From: Acidobacteriota bacterium | GTDB taxonomy: Bacteria; Acidobacteriota; Thermoanaerobaculia; Multivoradales; SZUA-115 | Direction of reading: 5' to 3' | Assembly (NCBI GenBank): GCA_003231035.1 | Contig: QIHU01000569.1 | Span: forward strand, 1 to 11,544 | Length of the DNA: 11,544 bases | Shown here: positions 1 through 6,161 of the stretch, piece after piece | Layout of the letters: each line of letters begins with the position of its first letter | Position numbering within the stretch: position 1 is the stretch's first letter | Position numbers and translations under genes: made by a program | The notes under the pieces: generated by a model | The model's database searches: none | What the model was told of the DNA's origin: nothing | What the model saw: only the letters and a program-made list of their open reading frames with translations

Positions 1-960
1 GGCGATTTTGTGACCGGTTCTTCGTTTTCGCCCTTGTTCGGTCGCTCGACGGCTCGGCTCTTAGGGCGGCTGGATGGTGAGTTGGGGGCTGAGCTTGGGG
101 CGGGGGCCGAGTTGTTGGAGGTGGGGTACGGCAACGGGGATCATCTGCTGGCGGTGGTCGGCGCCCTTCCTAGCGAGCCTCGACGCCGGTTGCGCGCTTG
201 TGATCGAGCGCGGCGACCGTTGCCTGGGGCGGCGAGTTCAGGGCTCGCGGTCGAGCTGTTGGCTTCGCTCGACGAGGTGGCGGATGGGGAGATCTCGGGG
301 TTGGTCTTCTCCTACGAGTTGCTGGATGCCCTGCCGGTCCATCGGCTGGTGGGTACCGCCGCCGGCCCGCCGGATGAGCTGTGGGTCGATCTCGACGCCA
401 ACGGAGCGTTTGTGTGGCGCCAGGCGCCGCTCTCGGATGCGAGCTTGGTGGAGCTTCTAGGCGGTGTTTCGTTGGCCTCGGGGCAACTCGCCGATCTCGC
501 CCCCGGTTGGGCTCCGTTGTACCGTCGCCTGGCCCGCAAGCTCGGCCGTGGCCTGCTGGTGACCTGTGACTACGGTTTCGAGCGCGCCAAGCTCTTCGAT
601 TTTCGAGTGCGGCGCCATGGCACCCTGGCTTGCTACCGCGAGCACCGGGTCCACCGCGATCCGTTGGTCGCGGTCGGCGAGCAGGATCTGACCGCTCACA
701 TTGACTTCAGCCGGCTAATCGAGGTCGGAGAGGAGGAGGGACTGGTGACCGTCGCCTTGACCCGACAGGCCTTTTGGTTGACCGCTTGCGGAGTGTTTGA
801 GGAGCTGGCGGGAGGAACCGCCGATGCGCTCTTGCGCGGCCAGGCGCTGGCGCTGCTCGACGGTGGCGGGATGGGGCAGGAGACGCGCGTTCTGGTGCAG
901 GCGCGCGGGGTGGAGGCGGAGCGCCTCTTCGACCTTGAGGTGCTGCGCGCGGCTTCCTGA
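1..960 (+). CDS. MidA/NDUFAF7-family SAM-dependent methyltransferase, 5'-truncated by window edge
   Basis: The frame is open from base 1, and its first residues G-D-F-V-T match the family motif GDF-[VY]-T. The GTG at 10 is therefore the internal valine of that motif, not the start, and roughly 50 N-terminal residues should lie upstream. The fragment has 319 residues. Visible family motifs are the SAM-binding glycine loop EVGYGNG (40-46), SYELLDALPVHR (104-115), CDYGF (189-193), HGTLACYREHR (206-216), GEQDLTAHIDF (226-236) and a C-terminal GMGQETRVLVQ. There are no membrane segments, so it should be cytosolic. The family (DUF185, COG1565) includes mitochondrial NDUFAF7/MidA, which symmetrically dimethylates an arginine of the 49-kDa complex I subunit. 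Its position just upstream of nuoA suggests the same role here, which is inference. The family identity is secure, the substrate is not. Confidence 0.9.
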   Translation, partial: GDFVTGSSFSPLFGRSTARLLGRLDGELGAELGAGAELLEVGYGNGDHLLAVVGALPSEPRRRLRACDRARRPLPGAASSGLAVELLASLDEVADGEISGLVFSYELLDALPVHRLVGTAAGPPDELWVDLDANGAFVWRQAPLSDASLVELLGGVSLASGQLADLAPGWAPLYRRLARKLGRGLLVTCDYGFERAKLFDFRVRRHGTLACYREHRVHRDPLVAVGEQDLTAHIDFSRLIEVGEEEGLVTVALTRQAFWLTACGVFEELAGGTADALLRGQALALLDGGGMGQETRVLVQARGVEAERLFDLEVLRAAS

Positions 961-982
961 TCGCCGGGTTGGCCATGCTCTC

Positions 983-1010
983 TTGACAGCCCTTGCCCCT
1001 CGGGTACAAT
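983..1010 (+). promoter_or_regulatory. Sigma70-type promoter for the nuo operon
   Basis: TTGACA at 983-988 is a perfect -35 hexamer. It is followed after 16 bases by TACAAT at 1005-1010, a 5/6 match to the -10 consensus. Transcription should begin around 1016-1018, leaving a leader of about 60 bases before nuoA at 1078. The promoter lies 22 bases after the methyltransferase stop, in the only intergenic gap over 100 bases in the window. No terminator hairpin separates the two genes, so readthrough from upstream is also possible. No operator could be recognised in the rest of 961-1077. Confidence 0.72.
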
Positions 1011-1077
1011 GACGGCGCTTCAAGACTATTGACTCCTGGCGGGCGGCTTTTCGGCTTGGTTGGCGAATTGAGCGACG

Positions 1078-1434
1078 ATGGAACGCTATCTCCCTATCCT
1101 AATCTTCGGACTCGTCGCGGCGGGTTTCCTGTTCGTGACCTTGCTAGCGGCGCGTCTGCTGCGCCATGGGAGTGTCGAGAGCACCAATCTGGACCCTTAT
1201 GAGTGCGGCAACGAGCCCGAGAGCCTGGCGCACGACCACCGTTTTTCGGTCCGCTACTACCTGCTCGCGGTGCTCTTTGTGATTTTCGACGTCGAAACGG
1301 TCTTTCTCTACCCATGGGCGGTGAGTCTTGACCGTCTGGCCTGGTTCGGGTTCATCGAGATGATGATCTTCCTCGGAATTCTGGTCGTTGGCTACATCTA
1401 CGTCTGGCGACGGGGAGCGTTGAATTGGGCATGA
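1078..1434 (+). CDS. nuoA: NADH-quinone oxidoreductase subunit A
   Basis: This is the small membrane subunit of complex I (ND3 homologue) that sits beside NuoH and helps form the quinone-tunnel region. The 118 residues match the family length. Three hydrophobic segments are visible at about 4-27, 59-82 and 90-110. The conserved loop between the first two carries YECG (41-44), whose cysteine corresponds to the redox-switch Cys of mitochondrial ND3, followed by E-P. The second segment contains RYYLLAVLFVIFDVE (59-73) with the conserved acidic pair D71 and E73. The ATG at 1078 has only a weak GAG ribosome site five bases upstream. It is the first gene behind the promoter at 983-1010, and its stop overlaps the nuoB start as ATGA. 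Confidence 0.97.
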   Translation: MERYLPILIFGLVAAGFLFVTLLAARLLRHGSVESTNLDPYECGNEPESLAHDHRFSVRYYLLAVLFVIFDVETVFLYPWAVSLDRLAWFGFIEMMIFLGILVVGYIYVWRRGALNWA

Positions 1435-1967
1435 ACCCAGCCGCGGACATCGACCGCGAGGTCGCCGGCAACGTCCTCACCACGACCTACGACAAGATCG
1501 CCAACTGGGCGCGGCGCTCCGCCGTCTGGCCGATGCAGTTCGGCCTCGCTTGCTGCGCGATCGAGATGATGGCGGTGCTCGATCCGCGTCACGATATGTC
1601 TCGTTTTGGGGCGGAGGTCTTTCGCGCCACCCCTCGGCAGAGCGATTTGATGATCGTCGCCGGCACCGTGACTGAGAAAATGGCGCCGATCGTGCGCCGC
1701 CTCTGGGACCAGATGCCGGAACCCAAGTGGGCGATGGCGATGGGAGCTTGCGCTACTTGCGGTGGCCCTTACCGGACCTACGCTGTAACCCAAGGGGTGG
1801 ACCGGGTGATTCCGGTGGATGTTTACGTCCCTGGGTGCCCGCCGCGCCCGGAGGCCTTGATGTGGGGGTTGCTCCACTTGCAGCGCAAAATCGACCGCAT
1901 GTCGATTGCTGGCCAGAAGGGTTTCCGCTCGAAAGCGAACCTGAACCTAGGCGGGGATCGCCGATGA
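1431..1967 (+). CDS. nuoB: NADH-quinone oxidoreductase subunit B (cluster N2 subunit)
   Basis: This is the PSST-type subunit that carries the terminal [4Fe-4S] cluster N2, which passes electrons to quinone. The product has 178 residues. The expected ligands are all present: the adjacent pair C41-C42 in GLACCAIEMM, C107 in MGACATCGG and C136 in YVPGCPPRPEAL. There is an additional cysteine, C110, three residues after the C107 ligand, where E. coli and Thermus have serine. I chose the ATG at 1431 because it forms an ATGA overlap with the nuoA stop. An in-frame TTG at 1425 is better spaced from GGGGAG (1412-1417) and would add two residues, so the start is slightly uncertain. The stop overlaps the nuoC start. 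Confidence 0.97.
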   Translation: MNPAADIDREVAGNVLTTTYDKIANWARRSAVWPMQFGLACCAIEMMAVLDPRHDMSRFGAEVFRATPRQSDLMIVAGTVTEKMAPIVRRLWDQMPEPKWAMAMGACATCGGPYRTYAVTQGVDRVIPVDVYVPGCPPRPEALMWGLLHLQRKIDRMSIAGQKGFRSKANLNLGGDRR

Positions 1968-2767
1968 GCGACCGCGAGCCTCCGTCAAAGCCTCCGTCAG
2001 AGGCTCCGGCCGAGACGCCGACCGAGCCGACCGCTTCCGTCCCGAGCGCTGAGGAGGAGGCCGCGAAGAAGGCAGAGGCGGCGGCGAAAGCCAAGGCCGC
2101 GGCGGAGGCCAAGGCAGTCGCGGTCGCCAAGAAGGCGGCCATCGAGGCCGCGAAGCCGCCCTGGGAGCGCGATGCGGTGACCCCCACTTGGGAAGAGGCC
2201 GGCGAGGATCCATTGGCCGTTGCCATGGCCACGAAATTCGGCGAGGCGATCCTCTCGGCACGGAGCTACGCCGGGGATCTCACTCTTGAGGTCGAGCTCG
2301 GTTCGATCGCCAAAGTGGCCGCGGAGTTCAAGGCGCGGCACGGTTTCACCTTCTTGGTCGACCTGTGCGGCGCCGACTATCCCGATCGCGAGAAGCGGTT
2401 CGACGTCGTCTACCAGTTGCACAGCTTTACTTCGGGTCGCAGGATTCGCTTGCGGGTCACGACCGACGAAGAGACTCCGGTGCCGACCGTCTGCGAGGTG
2501 TGGAAGGCGGCTAATTGGTGCGAGCGCGAGGTCTACGACATGTACGGTGTGCGCTTCGAGGGCCACCCGGACATGACTCGGATCCTCCTTTGGGAGGGTT
2601 TCAACGGGCACCCGCTGCGCAAGGATTTTCCGGTGGAAGGGATCGATACCGGCGCCGCCATCTACCCGGAGTACTACGAGGACGAGGCGGGACCGATCAC
2701 CGGTACCGGTACCGGTTGGATGCAGCCCAAGCCGCCCGTTGAAGCGGATGAGGAGGCGGGCGAATGA
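1964..2767 (+). CDS. nuoC: NADH-quinone oxidoreductase subunit C with a long Ala/Lys/Glu-rich N-terminal extension
   Basis: This is the 30-kDa peripheral-arm subunit, which binds NuoD and is here a separate protein rather than the NuoCD fusion of E. coli. It has 267 residues. The core begins near residue 85, and the family signature lies around 184-222, with N-W-C-E-R-E-V-Y-D-M-Y-G (184-195), then GHPDMTRILLWEGF and HPLRKDFPVEG. Ahead of the core are a Pro/Glu/Thr-rich stretch (5-30) and an Ala/Lys/Glu-rich stretch (30-64) that reads as a long charged helix. This makes the protein longer than typical NuoC. The ATG at 1964 overlaps the nuoB stop (ATGA), with GGGGA at 1953-1957 as ribosome site. 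An internal ATG at 2225 (M88) could yield a core-only form. The C-terminus carries a T-G-T-G-T-G run encoded by three ACCGGT units. Confidence 0.95.
   Translation: MSDREPPSKPPSEAPAETPTEPTASVPSAEEEAAKKAEAAAKAKAAAEAKAVAVAKKAAIEAAKPPWERDAVTPTWEEAGEDPLAVAMATKFGEAILSARSYAGDLTLEVELGSIAKVAAEFKARHGFTFLVDLCGADYPDREKRFDVVYQLHSFTSGRRIRLRVTTDEETPVPTVCEVWKAANWCEREVYDMYGVRFEGHPDMTRILLWEGFNGHPLRKDFPVEGIDTGAAIYPEYYEDEAGPITGTGTGWMQPKPPVEADEEAGE
2699..2716 (+). repeat. Three tandem ACCGGT hexamers inside nuoC
   Basis: ACCGGT occurs three times in a row without spacing. The unit is its own reverse complement and encodes Thr-Gly in the nuoC frame, giving T-G-T-G-T-G just before the acidic tail of NuoC. Gain or loss of a unit would keep the frame. 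Confidence 0.9.
2751..2756 (+). promoter_or_regulatory. Shine-Dalgarno site for nuoD
   Basis: AGGAGG is a full match to the anti-Shine-Dalgarno complement and lies seven bases before the nuoD ATG at 2764, within the last codons of nuoC. It fixes the nuoD start and is the strongest ribosome site in the window. Confidence 0.85.
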
Positions 2768-3930
2768 GCGACGCGATTCGCTCCGCGAACGATACTGTGG
2801 CGAACAACACTGTGGCGCACGACGATTCGGTCTTCGGCGCCGAGGAGATGGAGCTCAACTTCGGTCCGCAGCATCCGTCCACCCACGGCGTGCTGCGGCT
2901 CAAGCTGAAGGTCGACGGCGAGCGCATCGTCGATTGCTACCCGATCATCGGCTACCTCCATCGCGGTACCGAGAAGCTCTTCGAGCTGAATCCGTTCTTC
3001 CAGAACGTACCCCACACCGATCGCATGGACTACGTGGCGGCGGCGACCAACAACCTCGCCTACGTCGGCGCGGTCGAGAAGCTGATCGGCCTCACCGTGC
3101 CACCGCGGGCGAGCTACATCCGGGTCCTTCTCTGCGAGTTGCAGCGCATCTCTAGCCACCTGCTGTGGCTGGCGACGCACGCGATCGATATTGGCGCCAT
3201 GACGCCCTTCTTCTACTGCTTCCGCGAGCGCGAGCTGGTTCTCGACCTCTTCGAGCAGTACTGCGGTGCCCGGTTGACCCTCAACTGCATGCGCCCGGGC
3301 GGCCAGCCCTTCGATCTGCCGCACGGCTGGGTGGATACCTGCCGTGAGTTTCTCGAACTCTTCCCCGCCAAGATCGACGAGTACGAGAACCTGCTGACCA
3401 ACAATCGCATCTGGAAGAAACGCACCATCGGTATCGGCGTGCTGTCGCCCGAGGTGGCGGTCGAGTATGGGATCACCGGGCCGATGTTGCGCGCCAGTGG
3501 TATCGATTTCGATCTACGCAAGGCGATGCCCTACGAGATCTACGATCAGGTGGACTTCGAGGTGCCCCTGGCTGAGAACGGCGACACCTACGACCGTTAT
3601 CTGGTGCGCATGGAAGAGATGCGCCAGGCCACTCGCATCCTCGAACAATGCTTGGATCAGCTTCCCGAGGGGGCGCTGATGGCCAAGAAGGCGCGGGTGT
3701 TGAAGGCGCCCAAGGGCGGAGAGGTGTACCACGGCATCGAAGGGCCGAAGGGTGAGATCGGTTTCTACATTGTCGGCGACGGCAAGCCGATCCCCCACCG
3801 TTGCCACGTGCGCGCGCCCTCGTTCATCAATCTTCAGTCGTTGCCTGAGTTGGTGAGCAACCACATGATCGCCGATCTGGTGGCGATCATCGGCACCACC
3901 GATATCGTGCTCGGCGAGGTGGACCGCTAG
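2764..3930 (+). CDS. nuoD: NADH-quinone oxidoreductase subunit D (49-kDa, quinone-site subunit)
   Basis: This peripheral-arm subunit forms the quinone headgroup pocket with NuoB and is related to [NiFe]-hydrogenase large subunits. The 388 residues are close to the usual length. Visible landmarks are GPQHPSTHG (34-42), whose second histidine H41 matches the quinone-binding His, and the DRMDY motif ending in Y90, the matching quinone-binding Tyr. The H41-Y90 spacing of 49 equals that of bovine H59-Y108. Also present are LHRGTEKL (65-72) and the family-typical C-terminus DIVLGEVDR. R67 in LHRG aligns with the arginine methylated by NDUFAF7 in mitochondria. The first 25 residues are polar, contain a short imperfect repeat (DTVANNTVAHD) and precede the conserved fold. 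The start overlaps the nuoC stop (ATGA) behind AGGAGG. Confidence 0.97.
   Translation: MSDAIRSANDTVANNTVAHDDSVFGAEEMELNFGPQHPSTHGVLRLKLKVDGERIVDCYPIIGYLHRGTEKLFELNPFFQNVPHTDRMDYVAAATNNLAYVGAVEKLIGLTVPPRASYIRVLLCELQRISSHLLWLATHAIDIGAMTPFFYCFRERELVLDLFEQYCGARLTLNCMRPGGQPFDLPHGWVDTCREFLELFPAKIDEYENLLTNNRIWKKRTIGIGVLSPEVAVEYGITGPMLRASGIDFDLRKAMPYEIYDQVDFEVPLAENGDTYDRYLVRMEEMRQATRILEQCLDQLPEGALMAKKARVLKAPKGGEVYHGIEGPKGEIGFYIVGDGKPIPHRCHVRAPSFINLQSLPELVSNHMIADLVAIIGTTDIVLGEVDR
3916..3920 (+). promoter_or_regulatory. Shine-Dalgarno site deciding the GTG start of nuoH
   Basis: GAGGT within the last nuoD codons lies nine bases before GTG at 3930. It supports this unusual start, which shares one base with the nuoD stop (TAGTG). 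Confidence 0.7.
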
Positions 3931-5024
3931 TGCCCGGCTTGCTGCAATGGCTCGACGAGTTCGCGGGGCCGACGCTCTTCGAGTTCGCGGTGTCGCCGAC
4001 GCTCAAGATACTGGCCCTCCTCTTCCTGTTCGTCCTGCCCTTGATCTCGTACATCGTGCTGGCCGAGCGCAAGATACTTGGCTACATCCAGGCCAGGGTC
4101 GGCCCCAACCGGGTCGGTCCCTGGGGTCTGTTGCAGCCGATCGCCGATGTGGTCAAGCTGCTGCTCAAGGAAGATGTGATTCCGGTGCGTGCCGTGCGCT
4201 GGGCCTTTGTGCTCGCTCCTTGCCTGGTCGTGGCGCCGGCCTTTGTCATCTTCTCGGTGATCCCGTTCGGACCGCCTTCGACGGGCGAGGGCGCGCCCAA
4301 CTGGTTCATCACCGACGTCAATACCGGCCTCCTGTTGGTGATCGCCTTGGCGACCATCGGAGTCTACGGGTTGATCATCGGCGGCTGGGCCTCGAACAAC
4401 AAGTTCTCGCTGATGGGCGGTCTGCGCTCGGCGGCGCAGATGATCTCCTACGAGGTGCCGCAGGGTTTCTCCGTAGTGGTGCCTATCTTGCTGGCTGGCA
4501 CCCTGTCGCTAGTGGGGATCGTCCAGGCGCAAGAGGGCCATCAGCTATTCGGACTCCTGCCGCGTTGGTTCGTCTTCCATCCGACGGGGATCTTCGCCTT
4601 TTTCGTCTACATGGTGGCTGGAATCGCCGAGAGCAATCGCAACCCGTTCGATTTGCCCGAGGCGGAGACCGAACTGGTCGCCGGCTTCCATACCGAGTAC
4701 AGCGGTATGCGCTTCGCCCTGTTCTTCCTCGGTGAGTACGCCAATATGATCGTCGTTTCGGCAATCGCGGTGACCCTCTTCTTCGGCGGTTGGCTACCCC
4801 CGTTCGATTTCTTGGGCATGGCCTTCTTGCCGATGGGCTTGGGCGGTGTTCTTTGGTTCGTCACCAAGCTGTTCGCTTTTCTCTTTGTCTACATCTGGTT
4901 CCGTGGCACCTTCCCGCGCTATCGCTTTGACCAGTTGATGGATCTTGGGTGGAAGTGGCTGATTCCGATGGCGCTGATCCTCGTGGTGTTGACCGCCTTG
5001 TTGAAACTGCTCTTCCCATCATGA
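3930..5024 (+). CDS. nuoH: NADH-quinone oxidoreductase subunit H
   Basis: This membrane subunit (ND1 homologue) anchors the peripheral arm and lines the quinone tunnel. The 364 residues contain about eight to nine hydrophobic segments. Family signatures are AERKILGYIQARVGPNRVGP (45-64), the charged loop with SNRNPFDLPEAETELV (235-250) followed by AGFHTEYSG (251-259), the FFLGEYANM segment (265-273), and FRGTFPRYRFDQLMDLGWK (324-342). The acidic residues of the loop that couple quinone chemistry to proton movement are intact. Translation starts at GTG 3930, overlapping the nuoD TAG by one base, with a good ribosome site. In operons carrying all 14 genes, nuoE, F and G normally sit between nuoD and nuoH, and here they are absent. 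The stop overlaps the ATG of a 21-codon mini-ORF. Confidence 0.97.
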   Translation: MPGLLQWLDEFAGPTLFEFAVSPTLKILALLFLFVLPLISYIVLAERKILGYIQARVGPNRVGPWGLLQPIADVVKLLLKEDVIPVRAVRWAFVLAPCLVVAPAFVIFSVIPFGPPSTGEGAPNWFITDVNTGLLLVIALATIGVYGLIIGGWASNNKFSLMGGLRSAAQMISYEVPQGFSVVVPILLAGTLSLVGIVQAQEGHQLFGLLPRWFVFHPTGIFAFFVYMVAGIAESNRNPFDLPEAETELVAGFHTEYSGMRFALFFLGEYANMIVVSAIAVTLFFGGWLPPFDFLGMAFLPMGLGGVLWFVTKLFAFLFVYIWFRGTFPRYRFDQLMDLGWKWLIPMALILVVLTALLKLLFPS

Positions 5025-5086
5025 AAATCTTGGATCAGCCACGCAAAATGAATCACCACCGAATCCACACGAAGTGGCCACGATGA
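5021..5086 (+). other. 21-codon mini-ORF bridging nuoH and nuoI
   Basis: An ATG overlaps the nuoH stop (ATGA at 5021-5024), and this frame ends in TGA at 5084-5086, which overlaps the nuoI ATG (ATGA at 5083-5086). The peptide would be rich in Lys, Arg and His. Its codons (AAA, AAT, CCA, CGA) differ from the G/C-ending codons of the neighbours, so it does not look selected as a protein. It may serve translational coupling across the 58-base gap, or be chance. No family is recognised. Confidence 0.25.
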
Positions 5087-5562
5087 GCGCGGTCAAGCGG
5101 TTCCTCGACCGGATCATGCTGTTGGACCTGTTCACCGGTCTTGGCGTGACCGCCAAGAACATGTTCAAGAAGAAGCACACCGTCCAGTACCCGGAGGAAC
5201 GGTGGGAGCCGGCCGATCGCTTCCGCGGCATGTTCCGGCTGGATGAGGATCGCTGCATCAAGTGCACTCTCTGCGCCCGCGACTGCCCGATCGATATCAT
5301 CTACATCGACTGGCACTCCGAGAAGAACGAGGTCACCGGCAAGAAGCAGAAGCTCCTCACCCGCTTTGATATCGATGTCCAGCGCTGCATGTTCTGCGGT
5401 TTGTGCGAAGAAGCTTGCCCGACCGAGCCCAAGTCGATTTGGCTCACCTCGAAGAGCTATGAGTTGGCCTCCTACGACCGTTGGTCCAACCTCTACGTCG
5501 ACATGGACGACTTGATGGACTGGAAGATACGGCCCGACTACACCGACGAGGAGATTCGGTGA
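5083..5562 (+). CDS. nuoI: NADH-quinone oxidoreductase subunit I (two [4Fe-4S] ferredoxin-like)
   Basis: This is the TYKY-type subunit that carries clusters N6a and N6b and relays electrons towards N2 in NuoB. It has 159 residues. Both cluster motifs are complete: C58-x2-C61-x2-C64-x3-C68-P and C102-x2-C105-x2-C108-x3-C112-P. An amphipathic N-terminal part (1-35) probably contacts NuoH/NuoA at the membrane. I chose the ATG at 5083 because it overlaps the upstream mini-ORF stop and has GAAG eight bases upstream. An in-frame GTG at 5074 would add three residues but has no ribosome site. Without NuoG in the operon, the partner delivering electrons to this subunit is not evident from the window. 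Confidence 0.96.
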   Translation: MSAVKRFLDRIMLLDLFTGLGVTAKNMFKKKHTVQYPEERWEPADRFRGMFRLDEDRCIKCTLCARDCPIDIIYIDWHSEKNEVTGKKQKLLTRFDIDVQRCMFCGLCEEACPTEPKSIWLTSKSYELASYDRWSNLYVDMDDLMDWKIRPDYTDEEIR

Positions 5563-5585
5563 TGTCAGAAAGGTGCCTGCCGTAA
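5562..5585 (+). other. 7-codon mini-ORF bridging nuoI and nuoJ
   Basis: ATG at 5562 shares one base with the nuoI stop (TGATG), and the frame ends in TAA at 5583-5585, which shares one base with the nuoJ ATG (TAATG). It is far too short to be called a gene. Inside it, AAAGG (5569-5573) is the likely ribosome site of nuoJ. It could pass terminating ribosomes on to nuoJ. Confidence 0.22.
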
Positions 5586-6118
5586 TGGAGTTTCTCGCGG
5601 CGCATGGTGGCGCGATTTTGTTCTATCTCTTCGCCGCCCTGGCGGTGGGCGGAGCGCTTCTAGTGATCACCCTGCGCAACCCGATGTATTGCGCCTTTGC
5701 GTTGCTGTTGACCTTTCTGGCCGTCGCGGCCCTCTTTCTGTTGCGCCAGGCGGAGTTCGTCGGAGTCGTTCAGATTTTCGTCTATGGCGGCGGCATCATG
5801 GTGCTGTTCCTCTTTGTCGTCATGCTGGTCAACCTCCACAACTTGCCGGACGCGCGCCGTTTTTTGGGTCAGTCGCCCTTGGCGGTGGCGGTGGCGTTGA
5901 TGCTCTTGGGCTTGTTTGGCGCGCTTTTCATCGGCACCCATTTCGCTCCTTCGCCTGAAAACCTCGACCTCTTGCGCACCGTCGATGGCGTGGTGGTGGG
6001 GAATACGGAGGCGGTGGCGATGAGCCTCTATCGCGACTATCTGCTGCCCTTCGAGATCGCTTCGGTCTTCTTACTGGTGGCGATGATCGGCGCGGTAGTT
6101 TTGGGGCGTCGCCAATGA
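5585..6118 (+). CDS. nuoJ: NADH-quinone oxidoreductase subunit J
   Basis: This ND6-type membrane subunit links the quinone-site end of the membrane arm to NuoK and the antiporter-like subunits. Its third helix undergoes the pi-bulge transition in resolved complexes. The 177 residues contain five hydrophobic segments, including the conserved VQIFVYGGGIMVLFLFVVML (62-81) with Y67 at the bulge position and the C-terminal LLPFEIASVFLLVAMIGAVV block. I prefer the ATG at 5585, which has AAAGG eleven bases upstream and overlaps the mini-ORF stop. An in-frame GTG at 5573 would add four residues but lies inside that ribosome site. The stop overlaps an ATG (ATGA at 6115-6118) that opens another mini-ORF, not nuoK itself. 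Confidence 0.95.
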   Translation: MEFLAAHGGAILFYLFAALAVGGALLVITLRNPMYCAFALLLTFLAVAALFLLRQAEFVGVVQIFVYGGGIMVLFLFVVMLVNLHNLPDARRFLGQSPLAVAVALMLLGLFGALFIGTHFAPSPENLDLLRTVDGVVVGNTEAVAMSLYRDYLLPFEIASVFLLVAMIGAVVLGRRQ

Positions 6119-6159
6119 GTGTCGTGAGTTCCATCAGCAACTGGGTGAGGCGGTGCTAG
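6115..6159 (+). other. 14-codon mini-ORF bridging nuoJ and nuoK
   Basis: ATG at 6115 overlaps the nuoJ stop (ATGA), and the frame closes with TAG at 6157-6159, two bases before the nuoK ATG at 6162. The sequence GGGTGAGG near its end (6143-6150) is the nuoK ribosome site. No protein family is visible. This is the third mini-ORF with the same arrangement in consecutive gaps. Confidence 0.22.
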
Positions 6160-6161
6160 CA

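Noticed and set aside
10..12. GTG as the start codon of the methyltransferase
   Set aside because: The frame is open to base 1 and the preceding codons give G-D-F, completing the conserved GDFVT motif. The GTG is an internal valine codon.
961..1000. Terminator for the methyltransferase gene
   Set aside because: Only a three-base-pair GCC/GGC stem is visible, without a T run, so there is no supportable intrinsic terminator.
1009..1032. Seven-codon upstream ORF before nuoA
   Set aside because: Its ATG overlaps the -10 hexamer and lies upstream of the predicted transcription start, so it would not be on the transcript from that promoter.
1997..2611. Long open frame on the minus strand across nuoC
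   Set aside because: It is antisense to a well-conserved gene, its translation matches no recognisable family, and long opposite-strand frames are expected in G+C-rich coding DNA.
2674..3324. Minus-strand open frame opposite nuoC/nuoD
   Set aside because: This is a shadow of the real genes with composition-driven openness and no family motif.
5001..5030. Possible internal promoter (TTGAAA) at the end of nuoH
   Set aside because: No acceptable -10 hexamer follows at 15-19 bases, so nuoI onward is better explained by operon transcription.
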